Positions 28,751 through 41,041 of a stretch of 64,000 nucleotides of DNA are shown here, one piece after another. The first letter of the stretch is position 1. Each line of letters opens with the position of its first letter. The notes under the pieces are model-generated. The model saw only the letters and a program-made list of their open reading frames with translations. It was not told the origin of the DNA and did no database searches. This stretch comes from an uncultured Prevotellaceae bacterium (lineage in GTDB: Bacteria; Bacteroidota; Bacteroidia; Bacteroidales; Muribaculaceae). The translations under genes were made by a program, and so were the position numbers. The DNA lies in the NCBI GenBank assembly GCA_946406035.1, contig CAMJJG010000002.1:1-64000 (forward strand). The letters are read 5' to 3'.

Positions 28751-30706
28751 CTATGGCTTTGGGAGCAGCCGGTTTTCATTCATGCGCGACATGTATTGCT
28801 GTATCATGGCCTTGAGGAACAGTTCCATTTCTTGCTGTTCGGGCAGTTGGTTGACCAGGTTGTGTTTGAGCAATTTATCGCTCTTGTAGCGATAGACGGC
28901 GGTCGTCTTCTGGCCGTCAAACTGTATCATCAGGTCGCCCCGAACGAGTTGATAAACGCCAGCGTTGTAGCTAAATGCCCACGTGGGTCGATTGTTCGTG
29001 TCGAGCAAGTCGTTGCCAAAGGCTAGATAGGGCTTGCCGTAGCCCAGCAGGTGCAGCAGCGTGGGTGTGATGTCGGTCTGTTGGGCAATGGTCTCCTTGT
29101 CAATCGACGGCGAGAGCTGGCCGTCGGGGGTGTAAAAGATGATGGGGATGCTATATAGCCCCAGGTCGGTCTTATACACAGCGTGGCTGTTCTGGTTGGT
29201 ATGGTCGGCCACAAGGACAAAAATCGTGTTCCGGAACCAGGGCTCGCGGCTGGCACGCTCAAAGAAGCGCCGCAGCGCCAGGTCGGTGTAGCGCACACAC
29301 TTGTGGATGGGCTGTCCGCCCTCGTCCTTGAGCGAGTCACGGTACTGCTCGGGCACGTCATAGGGGTGATGGGACGAGGCAGTGAACACTGTGGCCAGGA
29401 AGGGTTGCTCCATCTGCTCGATATTGTCGAGCGTGAACTGCAGGAACGGCTCGTCCCAGATGGCCCACTTGCCGTCAAAGTCATCCATCCCGCCATACTT
29501 GGGCGACTGGCAGTACTCGTCCAGGCCATAGTAGCGCTGGTAGCCGATGCTGTGGGCATAGGCGCTGAAACCCATCGAGATGTTGTGACCCCCGTGGAAG
29601 AAGGCGCTGCTGTAGCCCTCACGGCCCAGTATCGACGAGATGCCGTCCACGTCGTTGAGCGACGCTGGGGTGAGAAAGAACGGCTCGACCATCATGGGCA
29701 GGCCCGACAGGATAGACGGCATGGCATCCATGCTGATGCGCCCGTTGGCATAGCTGTACTTGAACGTGAACGACCGGGTCAGCAGGGTGTCGATAAAGGG
29801 CATGAATCCCTTGTAGTGGCCGCCGTCCAGGTCGGCATTGAACGAGCCGATGTATTCCTTGCCCATGCTCTCGACAATCAGGATGATGACGTTCTTGCCC
29901 TTGCGGCCCCCGTCGGTCAAGGGATGCTGATGCACCGGGCTGTAGATAGCCTCCAGCTGCTCGGGCGGCACATAGGCGGGCGTGACAAAGGGTTTCTTGC
30001 CGATGCTGCGTATCATCGAGAAGGGCGTGTTCAGCACCACCGACGACTCGACAGGGCGGTTAACAAACTGGTTGGCGTTGCTGATGGTCATGGGACGAGT
30101 GCCGGCAGTGACACTGCCACGCATGCCCACAATGGCCAGTGGTATCATTACCAGCAGGGCAATACACTGTGAGATATAGTACTGGAAACCAAATCGATAC
30201 ACATCAAGCCGTGGACGCATGTAGCATCGCCACAGGATGAGCGCCAGCGCGATGAACAGCACCACGAGATACCAGTGGCGCAGGAATTCGGTCATGATGA
30301 TAGAGGTGATGTTGCCCTCGTTGGCAAACTCGGTAAACACCGACACCGTCGAGCGCCTGCCCGTGTACTGGAAATAGACGGCATCCATCAGGTTGCTGCC
30401 GATAGCCACGGCATTGGTGATGACAAACAACCACTTGAGGCCACGATGGAACCCTGTACGCTCCTTGAGGTGTAGCGGCAGCAGCATGAGCACCAGGTAC
30501 AGGCTGTTGACATATAGCAGCGCCGACGTGTCAAACACCAGCGCGCCGCGCAGCATGCTCCAGAACAGCGGCCATGACATGTAGGGGGCAAACGTGGACC
30601 AGTTCTCGACAAAGAATCCCACACGCGACAACATCCACACTAGGTAGGCTACTGCCATATTCAGTGCGGCAGCACCGATATTGCTATGAATCAACCTCTT
30701 CCACAT
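28751..30706 (-). CDS. LTA synthase-family membrane sulfatase/phosphotransferase-like protein
   Basis: Five-TM-like N-terminus, then NVIILIVESMGKEYIGSFN...TRSFTFKYSYANGRISMDAMPSILSGLP and FVLVADHTN, alkaline-phosphatase-superfamily metal/nucleophile motifs. Confidence 0.88.
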   Translation of the reverse strand: MWKRLIHSNIGAAALNMAVAYLVWMLSRVGFFVENWSTFAPYMSWPLFWSMLRGALVFDTSALLYVNSLYLVLMLLPLHLKERTGFHRGLKWLFVITNAVAIGSNLMDAVYFQYTGRRSTVSVFTEFANEGNITSIIMTEFLRHWYLVVLFIALALILWRCYMRPRLDVYRFGFQYYISQCIALLVMIPLAIVGMRGSVTAGTRPMTISNANQFVNRPVESSVVLNTPFSMIRSIGKKPFVTPAYVPPEQLEAIYSPVHQHPLTDGGRKGKNVIILIVESMGKEYIGSFNADLDGGHYKGFMPFIDTLLTRSFTFKYSYANGRISMDAMPSILSGLPMMVEPFFLTPASLNDVDGISSILGREGYSSAFFHGGHNISMGFSAYAHSIGYQRYYGLDEYCQSPKYGGMDDFDGKWAIWDEPFLQFTLDNIEQMEQPFLATVFTASSHHPYDVPEQYRDSLKDEGGQPIHKCVRYTDLALRRFFERASREPWFRNTIFVLVADHTNQNSHAVYKTDLGLYSIPIIFYTPDGQLSPSIDKETIAQQTDITPTLLHLLGYGKPYLAFGNDLLDTNNRPTWAFSYNAGVYQLVRGDLMIQFDGQKTTAVYRYKSDKLLKHNLVNQLPEQQEMELFLKAMIQQYMSRMNENRLLPKP

Positions 30707-30867
30707 AACGGTTCTCTATCAAATCCAGTCAACCCACACTATTTTCCAATAAATAATGCCTGCCACTATTATCTTGCAAGAAGATGTGCATTCGATGGAT
30801 AGTGTTCTGGATTGACTTTTATCATTTCTTCTGTTTCGGCTCTGTTTTTATTGACTGTTAATGATGA

Positions 30868-32394
30868 TTATTGATCGATCATGGCAAGCATCTGCTCGAT
30901 CAGGTCACGGTTGTTGCTCAGGCGTGGCACCTTGCGCTGGCCGCCCAGCTTGCCCGTCGAGGCCAGCCAGCGGTCAAACAGGCCTGACGGAGCGATAACC
31001 AGCGACGGCTGTGCCAGGAAGATGTCGCCCGTGCGCTTGGCGTCATAGTCGCTATTGCTCTCGCGCAGGTGCTGGTCGAGTAACCGCATGAAGCGATCAA
31101 CGTCGGCTGGCTCGCCATCAAACTCGATCAGCCACTGGTGGTGGCCACGATCCCCTCCGTGGGCATAGACCGGTGCTGCGGTGTAGTTGAGCACCTTGTC
31201 GCCTGTCTCTTGTTCGGCCCGTGCGATGGCATGGTCGGCATTATGGACCATCAGTTCCTCGCCAAAGGCGTTGATGAAACTGCGCGTGCGTCCGGCTATC
31301 TTGATTTTCACGGGGTTGACTTGCTCGATGGTCACCGTGTCGCCCAGGCGGTAGCGCCACAGGCCATTGGCAGCGGTGATGACGAGCTCATAGGTGCGAC
31401 CCTTCTCGATTTCCCAGAGCGGGTAAACCTCGGGTGTCTCGCTGTCACTCTCCTCGATGGGAATGAATTCATAAAACACTCCCACGTCGAGCAGCAACAG
31501 CATGGCCTCGCTGCCCCAGTCGCTCTGGACGGCAAAGAAACCCTCGCTGGCATTATAGGTTTCCAGGAAATGCATCCGGCTCATGTCGCATATTTCCTCA
31601 TACTGCTGGCGATAGGGACCAAAGGCTATGCCACCGTGAAAGAACACTTCCAGATTGGGCCACACCTCGTGGATGCTGTCTTTGCCCGATTTCTTGAGAA
31701 CTTCTTTCAGGACAGTCAAGAACCACGACGGAACGCCGCTCAGGTTGGTCACGTTGGCATGCAGGCTGGCATCGACCAGACACGGCAGTTTCTTGGTCCA
31801 GTCTTCCATGAGTGCCACGCGCTTTGACGGGATGCGCATCAGGTTAGCCAGCGGATTCATGTTATCGATCAGGTTGGCGCTCAAGTCCCCCACCCTAACG
31901 CCGCTTTTCAGCTTCAGGTTGTTGGCAAAACTACCGCCCAGGATAAACGCTTTCCCCGAGAATATGCGACTCTCGGGATTCAGGTTCAAGTAGTGGGACA
32001 CCACATCGCTGGCACCCAGGTAGTGGTTCCACTGGAACGATTCTCGCGTGATGGGAATGTACTTGCTGCGGCCATCGCTCGTGCCCGACGATTGGGCAAA
32101 ATGATAACATCCTCCTGGCCACAACTCATCCTTGGAGCCATTGACCATTCGCATGATTTGAGGACGCAGGTCCTCATAGCGATACAGCGGGAGCGTCGAG
32201 GCAAATTGCCTGTAGGTGCGCAGCGACGAGAAGTCATACTTGCGGCCGATGCGCGTCAACGCGGCCTTCTCGATCAGGCGAACCAGCTCGCCCTGCTGCA
32301 CGGCATCGGCATGGTCGATATAGCGCGCGTGCTGCTGCAGGCGCCCCAGGAAACGGTTTCGGACTAATGGCGTGAAATCAATCATAATGCGCAA
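30868..32394 (-). CDS. GH3 auxin-responsive-promoter family protein (ANL-type acyl-adenylate/amidosynthetase fold)
   Basis: AQSSGTSDGRSKYIPIT ATP/AMP motif, LETYNASEGFFAVQSD, LWRYRLGDTV; typical Bacteroidetes GH3 homolog. Confidence 0.88.
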   Translation of the reverse strand: MRIMIDFTPLVRNRFLGRLQQHARYIDHADAVQQGELVRLIEKAALTRIGRKYDFSSLRTYRQFASTLPLYRYEDLRPQIMRMVNGSKDELWPGGCYHFAQSSGTSDGRSKYIPITRESFQWNHYLGASDVVSHYLNLNPESRIFSGKAFILGGSFANNLKLKSGVRVGDLSANLIDNMNPLANLMRIPSKRVALMEDWTKKLPCLVDASLHANVTNLSGVPSWFLTVLKEVLKKSGKDSIHEVWPNLEVFFHGGIAFGPYRQQYEEICDMSRMHFLETYNASEGFFAVQSDWGSEAMLLLLDVGVFYEFIPIEESDSETPEVYPLWEIEKGRTYELVITAANGLWRYRLGDTVTIEQVNPVKIKIAGRTRSFINAFGEELMVHNADHAIARAEQETGDKVLNYTAAPVYAHGGDRGHHQWLIEFDGEPADVDRFMRLLDQHLRESNSDYDAKRTGDIFLAQPSLVIAPSGLFDRWLASTGKLGGQRKVPRLSNNRDLIEQMLAMIDQ

Positions 32395-32696
32395 AATTAC
32401 TAATAAACCCTGAATCAGGCGGCGCTATAATCAAAAAAATCGGTCTCGTGGACACAAGCAACCAGCATTCCTGTATTTTATACAAATCCTCCTTGTTCGT
32501 CGAGACAATCGCCTGTTTTGTTCCCTTTTTTCTCGATAGCGGGCCTAATGATACCGCTAGTGGCATGAATTATGCAGATTGAAGGGTAATTTGTCGATTA
32601 TTTATGAAAATTTGTCTAAATTATTTGCAGCAAATTCTCAAATAATCTAATTTTGAGGCAACAAACATTTACAAACGGTTTAAAGACATACGCACT

Positions 32697-33320
32697 ATGA
32701 AACGCTTTATTCTAATAATGGTGGCAGTGCTGACCCTCGGGACGGCAGCCCAGGCGATGAGTTACAAGTCGGCACGCGATCAGGCGTTCTTCCTGACCGA
32801 CAAGATGGCCTATGAGCTGGCACTGAGCGATGACCAGTATAATGCCGTGTTTGAGATCAACATGGACTACATCATGTGTATTGACGTGTATGACGACATC
32901 TTCGGCACCTTCTGGACCCGTCGCAACAACGAGTTGAGGTATGTGCTCTCGCCCGCTCAATACAACATGTACATCACGATGGAGTATTTCTATCGTCCCA
33001 TTTCGTGGCAGGACAAGAAATTTGTCTTCACCATCTACAACCGCTATCCCAAGGACCGCTTCTATCGTGCCGCTCCTCCCGGATACCAGGTTTATAAGGG
33101 ATCTAACCGCTACTTTGACCACAGCGCCTACAGCGGCCGCACCTTTGGCGCCCCCTCGAGTAAATCTCAGCCCAAGCCCAGTGGCGCCGCCATGCAGCCT
33201 GGCATGAACGGCACGTCCAAGAGCCAGCCCGGCGGCAGCAAGAGCCAGCCCGGCATGATGACCAAGAAACAGGCCGTCAACCAGGGCAAGCAGTTGATGA
33301 ACAGGCCTCCTCGCCGTTGA
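32697..33320 (+). CDS. Secreted protein of unknown function with SKSQP-rich low-complexity C-terminus
   Basis: Signal peptide MKRFILIMVAVLTLGTAAQA; MSYKSARDQAFFLTDKMAYELALSDDQYNAVFEINMDYIM; tail with SKSQP repeats. Confidence 0.75.
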   Translation: MKRFILIMVAVLTLGTAAQAMSYKSARDQAFFLTDKMAYELALSDDQYNAVFEINMDYIMCIDVYDDIFGTFWTRRNNELRYVLSPAQYNMYITMEYFYRPISWQDKKFVFTIYNRYPKDRFYRAAPPGYQVYKGSNRYFDHSAYSGRTFGAPSSKSQPKPSGAAMQPGMNGTSKSQPGGSKSQPGMMTKKQAVNQGKQLMNRPPRR

Positions 33321-33346
33321 TAGGCGTGGGTGGTGACAGCTAATGG

Positions 33347-33385
33347 TTCAGGAGAGGATTCCAGCGCTTGGAGTTCTCTCCTGAA
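33347..33385. terminator. Stem-loop between converging genes
   Basis: TTCAGGAGAG (33347-33356) / CTCTCCTGAA (33376-33385). Confidence 0.6.
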
Positions 33386-33401
33386 TCGTTATTATCAACC
33401 C

Positions 33402-34013
33402 TTATTTCTTGAGCTCAAAGCCCACCATCACGTCGTCATAGTGGTCCATCAAGAAGGAGAGGGCCTTGATCGCCGAGCTGTCGCTCACCTTGCTGGCCAG
33501 TGACACCAGCTTCAACAGCTTGTCGGCGTCAAAGGTGATGTGCACCTTCTTCTTGCCGTCGCGCTTGAGGCGAGCGGTAAGCGGGATACCGTGCCATTTC
33601 ATCGTGATCTTCTCTTGGCTGGGATTGTAGTTATAGCTCCCCTTCAGGCTCGCTCCCAGCAGTTCGATGGCACATGTGCCGTCCTCGTTAAAGGTGAACT
33701 GCGGGCGGGCCTTGTTCAGCCCTATCTTGTTATAGGCATTCTTGAGCTTCTTCTTGAGCTTGCTCTTGGCTATGGGTTTGCCCAGGCTGTAAAGCACATC
33801 CTTGCCGCTCACGTCAACACTGGGACCATGATAGGTCCACACGCCCTTGATCATCGAGTTGATCTGGCGCGTCTCGCGGGCGATATCGGCTTCGGTGATG
33901 GTAAATACCTCATCGGGGTGCAACCCCTGGTTAGTGGACGTGTTCCTGTTTGCGGCGCAGGACGACAGCAGCAACAGCGTACACAGAATGGCTAGAATTG
34001 GTCTCATAATCAT
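33402..34013 (-). CDS. Bacteroidales lipoprotein of unknown function (DUF4923-like)
   Basis: Lipobox LLLSSCAANR; ITEADIARETRQINSMIKGVWTYHGPSVDVSGKDVLYSLGKPIAKSKLKKKL; family recalled, not verified. Confidence 0.65.
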   Translation of the reverse strand: MIMRPILAILCTLLLLSSCAANRNTSTNQGLHPDEVFTITEADIARETRQINSMIKGVWTYHGPSVDVSGKDVLYSLGKPIAKSKLKKKLKNAYNKIGLNKARPQFTFNEDGTCAIELLGASLKGSYNYNPSQEKITMKWHGIPLTARLKRDGKKKVHITFDADKLLKLVSLASKVSDSSAIKALSFLMDHYDDVMVGFELKK

Positions 34014-34085
34014 CTTTTTTTCAGCAAAGTTAGCTCAAATTGAGAAAAATGAAGGGTAAAAACACATAGAAAAGAAAAAAAATTG

Positions 34086-34093
34086 TAATTTTG
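34086..34093 (+). promoter_or_regulatory. -7 box TAATTTTG upstream of the glycosyltransferase gene
   Basis: TAATTTTG about 66 bp before ATG 34159. Confidence 0.5.
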
Positions 34094-34158
34094 CATGTTT
34101 GATTGACCGCAATCAGTGACAAGAGATTAAAACCAACAACAAATTATAGTAATACATT

Positions 34159-35301
34159 ATGGTAGTAGGTTACGGTGGACGTAAAGTCATCATGGATAAT
34201 AATGATACTTCCTATTATGGTCGTATCCTTATCAAGGCCCTTGCTACATATTATCCCGACAACTATTATATCCTGTATTCTCCCAAGCGAGAGAGCAACA
34301 AGCGCTTGACGTCGTTGTATAACGAGGATAGCGTGCGCGTGAAGTTCCCGCGCTCCTATGTCCACAACAAGCACCTGTGGTACACGCGTACCGGTATTGT
34401 CAAGTCGGCCAAGGCACATGGTGTGAACACCTTCCATGGCATTGACGATGGCATCCCCTCGGGATTTGAGGGCAGCAACTTCCCCACGGTCTTCACCATG
34501 ACCGACCCCCTGTATTACAGCGCCGGCAACTGGGTGAAACGCATGTTCATGCAGCGCCGTGCCCGCAAGGCATGCCGGATCGCCAAGCGCGTCATTGCCC
34601 TCAACGAGGTGGACAGGCAGCTCATTATCGATCACTATCATGTCAACCCCGACAATGTTGAAGTGGTGCACCCCTGTTTCTTTGCTGGCTGTGATGAATC
34701 GGTGCCTGATAACATGCACGAGATTTTGCGTGAAAAGTACCACCTGCCCGAGAAATTCATCCTCTACAAGGGCAGGATGGAGAAAGACGATAATATCAAG
34801 GAGGCCATGCAGCTGCTCCACGAGTTGCGCAACCGCAAGATATCGATTGTCCTGCTCGGTTACCGCACCGACTTCTTTGATAACATCATCAAGAACGATG
34901 CCCATGACCTGCACATCTTCCACCGCTTCAAGCAGCTGGATAAGGTGCATCATGCCGACCTCACCGCCGTCTGCAAGATGGCCCAGGCCGTGATTATACC
35001 CAACACCGACCGCATGCGTGATAACTACAAGATCATCAATGCGCAGCGCAGTGGTGCTCTCGTCATCTGCAAGGATTCGGCCAAGGCCCGTGAGTATGGC
35101 GGCGATGGTGTTATCTACTACGACTCCTTTGCCGACGGTGCCGAGAAATTAAGCGATGTTCTGGAGGACGAGAATAAGCGCGCTGCCATGATCAAGGCTG
35201 CTCGTGCCAATACCGAGAGGTTCACCAGCAAGATGCTTGCCGACGAGATGATTCACATCTATCGCTCGGTACTGATGCACCGACGTCTCTTTATCGAGTA
35301 A
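34159..35301 (+). CDS. Glycosyltransferase (GT4-like, GT-B fold)
   Basis: TFHGIDDGIPSG, VIALNEVDRQLIIDHYHVNPDNVEVVHPCF, KFILYKGRMEKDDNIKEAMQLLHEL; GT-B pattern. Confidence 0.85.
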   Translation: MVVGYGGRKVIMDNNDTSYYGRILIKALATYYPDNYYILYSPKRESNKRLTSLYNEDSVRVKFPRSYVHNKHLWYTRTGIVKSAKAHGVNTFHGIDDGIPSGFEGSNFPTVFTMTDPLYYSAGNWVKRMFMQRRARKACRIAKRVIALNEVDRQLIIDHYHVNPDNVEVVHPCFFAGCDESVPDNMHEILREKYHLPEKFILYKGRMEKDDNIKEAMQLLHELRNRKISIVLLGYRTDFFDNIIKNDAHDLHIFHRFKQLDKVHHADLTAVCKMAQAVIIPNTDRMRDNYKIINAQRSGALVICKDSAKAREYGGDGVIYYDSFADGAEKLSDVLEDENKRAAMIKAARANTERFTSKMLADEMIHIYRSVLMHRRLFIE

Positions 35302-35339
35302 TAAGAGAGAAACTAACCGTACTTTTTAGTCCCACTTTT

Positions 35340-36203
35340 TTACCGCTGGTCTGTGCCCCAGAGGAGTTTTTGTCGCAGCGTGCGGGCAAAATCATTGCCC
35401 TTGCACTGAACCACGCGTGCGCAGTAGGGGGCCCGCTGGATGCTCAATGATGAACCCGTGGGACACAGCGTCACCTCGCCATCAATACTCACTTCATAGT
35501 GCGTTGCCCGGGAGTGGGTGCGCACGACAATGTCACTGTCGTCACGCACGACGAGGGGGCGCATGGTCAACGAGTGGGGTGATATCGGCGATAGCACCAG
35601 GCATGATGTGGTTGGCTCCATAATGGGGCCGCCAACGCTCATGTTATAGGCCGTGGAGCCCGTGGGCGTGCTCACGATGAGGCCGTCTCCACGGTAGGTG
35701 GTGAGTTCATGGCCGCACAGGCGTGTCTCCATGTCGAGCATCGATGAGGTATCGTGGCGCAGGATGGCCACTTCGTTCAGCGCCCATGGGTGAGAAATCT
35801 CTGTCATGTCGCTCTCGACCTGGAGCATCGTGCGTTCCTCGATGCGGTAATTGCCTGCCAGCACGTCGTCAATTATGCCGCTTTTCTCGTCCAGGTTTCC
35901 TGCCGTGAGGTAGCCCAGGTGGCCCAGGTTCAGCCCCAGTATGGGCATCCCTTGGGGCGATACCCACATCGCTGTGGTGAGGAACGTGCCGTCGCCTCCC
36001 AGCGACAGGGCCATGTCGGCAGCGGGAACGTCGTTAGCGTCAAATGTGGGCTCGCCATTTATCCCCCTCGAGGACAGATGCCGGCTGTACTCACGCTCGA
36101 TGGCTACTTCGATATCACGCTGGCGCAGGTATTGGAGCAGTCCCGCCACGTCGTCGAGATCGCCGCGATGATAGGTGTTACCGAATATCACAAGTCGTTT
36201 CAT
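35340..36203 (-). CDS. nadK: NAD kinase
   Basis: SLGGDGTFLTTA (GGDG motif), LGLNLGHLGYLT, GDGLIVSTPTGSTAYNMSVGGPIM. Confidence 0.96.
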   Translation of the reverse strand: MKRLVIFGNTYHRGDLDDVAGLLQYLRQRDIEVAIEREYSRHLSSRGINGEPTFDANDVPAADMALSLGGDGTFLTTAMWVSPQGMPILGLNLGHLGYLTAGNLDEKSGIIDDVLAGNYRIEERTMLQVESDMTEISHPWALNEVAILRHDTSSMLDMETRLCGHELTTYRGDGLIVSTPTGSTAYNMSVGGPIMEPTTSCLVLSPISPHSLTMRPLVVRDDSDIVVRTHSRATHYEVSIDGEVTLCPTGSSLSIQRAPYCARVVQCKGNDFARTLRQKLLWGTDQR

Positions 36204-36284
36204 GACGGCAAATTTAGGACTTTTTGTTTGGATTCCAAGTTTTTATAGTCGGTTTTTGCATTGTGGCACTGAATTGTGCGGGCG

Positions 36285-38117
36285 TCATTGTGCCCAATCG
36301 GTGCTTTTCTCGCCGTTGAGCGTGTCGAGCAACTTGCGGGCCTTGGAGGGTCCGATGAGCGCGGCAACCTCTTGTTCGCTGGCCTCGCGGATGCGTTTCA
36401 GCGACTTGAAGTGCTTGAGCAGCTGTGTGCGGGTCTTGGGGCCGATGCCGGGCACTTCGTCAAGTGCGCTGTGCACTTGGCTCTTGCTGCGCTGCTTGCG
36501 GTGGAAGGTGATAGCAAACCGGTGAGCCTCATCGCGCAGGCGCTGAATCACGTGCAGCGTCTCGCTGTTCTTGTCGATGTACAGTGGCACACTGTCGCCT
36601 GGGAAATAAACCTCGTTCAAGCGCTTGGCAATGCCCACAACGCTGATCTGGTCATGCAGGCCGATGCTGTTAAGCGCTTCGATAGCCGATGTCACCTGAC
36701 CCTTGCCGCCATCAACGATGAGTAGCTGAGGTAGCTCTTGCCCCTCCTGCACCAGGCGGCTATAGCGGCGAGTGATGACCTCGCGCATCGAGGCAAAATC
36801 ATCGGCGCCATCTACGGTCTTGATGTTAAAGTGGCGGTATTCTTTCTTGGCTGGCTTGGCGTTGCGGAACACGACACACGACGCCACGGGGCTTGAACCG
36901 CTGATGTTACTGTTGTCAAAACACTCGATGTGCCGCGGCAGCGCCGGCAGCCGCATGTCGCGCTGAATGGTTGTCAGCGTGCGTGTGGTGCGTTGCTCGG
37001 GATTGAGCTTCTCCATCATGCGCAGGCGGTCGGTGCGCTTCTGGGTGGCATTCTTGACGGCTATATCCAGCAGTTTTTTCTTGTCGCCTCGCTGGGGAAT
37101 GATAAAGGTCAGTCCCGTGAACTCTACATCGGGCGTGACGTTGACCATGACTTCGGTGACGTGGTCTCGGCGGTAGGTCTCGGCGAAGCGTTGATGCACC
37201 TCGGCAATGGCCATCGACATGATCTCGGCATCGCTCTCGTCTCGCGTTGACAGGCGGTATTCCAGTGTCAGGGACTGGACCACAGCCCCACCCCTCACGT
37301 GCATGAAGTTGACCCACGCGGCATCATCGTCGCGCAGCAGCCCGAACACGTCGATGTTGTGTATCGTCGGGCTGACGATTACCGAGCGCCGCCGCACGTG
37401 CTCTAGCAGCTTGTAGCGGCGCTTGACGGCCTCGGCCTCTTCAAACCGCAGCTCGCCTGCCAGTTGCTGCATCTGCTGCATGAGCAGGTCCATGAGCTGG
37501 TGGGTGTCGCCGTTGAGAATCTGGCGTATTTCGCCGATGTATTGACCGTATTGCTCTGGCGTCACCAGACCCTTGCAGCACCCTTCACAACGGTGGATGT
37601 GGTATTGCAGGCACAGGCGGTGCTTGTCGGCTTCGATTGTTTCACGTGAAACATTGAGCCGGCAGGTCCTTAACGGGTAAATCTGGCGTATGGTGTCGAT
37701 GAGCACTTTGGCGACCTCCGAGCGCGGGTATGGGCCGTAATACTTGTCGCCCTTGGCTCGTGCGTCTCGGGTAATGTACACGCGCGGGTACAGCTCGCCC
37801 GAGACGCATATCCAGGGATAGCTCTTGTCGTCCTTGAGCAGCACGTTGTAGCGGGGCTGGTACTCCTTGATGAGGGCGTTCTCGAGGTCGAGGGCTTCTT
37901 CCTCGGTATTGACCACGGTGTACTCGAGGTCATGGATGTTGCGCACCAGCAGGGTGGTCCTCACCGACGTGTGCTCGCGGTTGAAATAGGAATGGACGCG
38001 GCGCTTCAGGTTCTTGGCCTTACCGACGTAGATGATGGTCCCCTCCCGATTGCGGTAGCGGTACACGCCAGGCTCATCGGGGAGCAACGATAATTTGAGT
38101 TTCAGGTTGTCGTTCAT
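36285..38117 (-). CDS. uvrC: Excinuclease ABC subunit C
   Basis: GIY-YIG domain (PDEPGVYRYRNREGTIIYVGKAKNLKRRVHSYF), ECFDNSNISGSSPVASCVVF, LLIVDGGKGQV, C-terminal HhH. Confidence 0.97.
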   Translation of the reverse strand: MNDNLKLKLSLLPDEPGVYRYRNREGTIIYVGKAKNLKRRVHSYFNREHTSVRTTLLVRNIHDLEYTVVNTEEEALDLENALIKEYQPRYNVLLKDDKSYPWICVSGELYPRVYITRDARAKGDKYYGPYPRSEVAKVLIDTIRQIYPLRTCRLNVSRETIEADKHRLCLQYHIHRCEGCCKGLVTPEQYGQYIGEIRQILNGDTHQLMDLLMQQMQQLAGELRFEEAEAVKRRYKLLEHVRRRSVIVSPTIHNIDVFGLLRDDDAAWVNFMHVRGGAVVQSLTLEYRLSTRDESDAEIMSMAIAEVHQRFAETYRRDHVTEVMVNVTPDVEFTGLTFIIPQRGDKKKLLDIAVKNATQKRTDRLRMMEKLNPEQRTTRTLTTIQRDMRLPALPRHIECFDNSNISGSSPVASCVVFRNAKPAKKEYRHFNIKTVDGADDFASMREVITRRYSRLVQEGQELPQLLIVDGGKGQVTSAIEALNSIGLHDQISVVGIAKRLNEVYFPGDSVPLYIDKNSETLHVIQRLRDEAHRFAITFHRKQRSKSQVHSALDEVPGIGPKTRTQLLKHFKSLKRIREASEQEVAALIGPSKARKLLDTLNGEKSTDWAQ

Positions 38118-38146
38118 CACGTCGGGCTGCAATGGGGGTGGCTGAT

Positions 38147-38680
38147 TCAGAATGTGAACAGCGAGGTCACTTCAACGTCGGGCGGGAACACGTCGCGACC
38201 GTGCAGGTCGGCCAGGTCACAGATGAAGTTGATGTAAACCTTCTTGGGATTCATCGACTTCACCAGCTCATATGCCGCCAGCATCGTACCGCCAGTGGCG
38301 AGCAGGTCGTCATGGATGACAACGATGTCGTCGGGCGTGATGGCGTCCTTGTGGATCTCGATGGTGTCGGTGCCATATTCCTTGGTGTATGACTTCTGGA
38401 TGACTTCGGCTGGCAGCTTGCCAGGCTTGCGCAGGGGGACAAATCCTGCACCCAAGCGGGTGGCGAGGATGGCGCCGCCTATAAAGCCGCGTGCCTCGAT
38501 ACCCACAACGCGGGTAACGCCCTTGTCGCGGTACAGGTCGGCCATGGCGTCGGTCATGATCTGCAGGGCCTCGGGGTCCTTAAAAGCGGTGGTCAAATCC
38601 TTGAATTGAATGCCTGGAACAGGAAAATCAGGAATGTTACGCACCACGCTTTTTACTTTCTCTAATTGTTGCTTATTCAT
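38147..38680 (-). CDS. apt: Adenine phosphoribosyltransferase
   Basis: FPVPGIQFKDLTTAFKDP, GIEARGFIGGAILATRLGAGFVPLRKPGKLP, VVIHDDLLATGGTM PRPP motif. Confidence 0.97.
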   Translation of the reverse strand: MNKQQLEKVKSVVRNIPDFPVPGIQFKDLTTAFKDPEALQIMTDAMADLYRDKGVTRVVGIEARGFIGGAILATRLGAGFVPLRKPGKLPAEVIQKSYTKEYGTDTIEIHKDAITPDDIVVIHDDLLATGGTMLAAYELVKSMNPKKVYINFICDLADLHGRDVFPPDVEVTSLFTF

Positions 38681-38723
38681 TGTAAATCAATATATTATGT
38701 TGTATTTGTTCCACGTGAAACAA

Positions 38724-40597
<1,874 letters not shown>

Positions 40598-40601
<4 letters not shown>

Positions 40602-41041
40602 GATTCCTGGAAAACGTCGGCCGGAAGCACGGCCAGGGCTTCGTTCTCGTGCTGCTCCATGATTTCCCGCTCGCCGGGGCCCTTGTCGTTGATGCCGCAC
40701 AGGTGTAGCACGCCGTGAATGATGACACGCATGAGCTCGGTCCGGTATGGAGTGCCGAGCATCTCAGCATTGCTGCGCACGGTATCCAGCGAGATGACCA
40801 TGTCGCCGGCAATGTGCCGCGAGTTGGTGTAATCAAACGTGATGATGTCGGTGTAATAGTCATGACCCAAAAATTCGCGGTTTGTCTTCAGGATGTACTC
40901 GTCGTCACAGAAGACGTAGGTCAAGCATCCCACCCTCTGGTCATGTTGGCGGGCAACCTCGACAATCCAGTCCTGCACCGCCTTCTCGTTCAGGAGGGGC
41001 ATCTCGGCTTGGCCTTGGGTCATGTAGTTGATTTCGGTCAT
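40598..41041 (-). CDS. ybeY: rRNA maturation RNase YbeY
   Basis: FLGHDYYTDIITFDY; HGVLHLCGINDKG (HGxLHLxG zinc motif); 4-bp overlap with mnmG. Confidence 0.95.

Noticed and set aside
29183-30172. 329-aa ORF antisense to the LTA-synthase-like gene
   Set aside because: No motif; the minus-strand gene is well supported.
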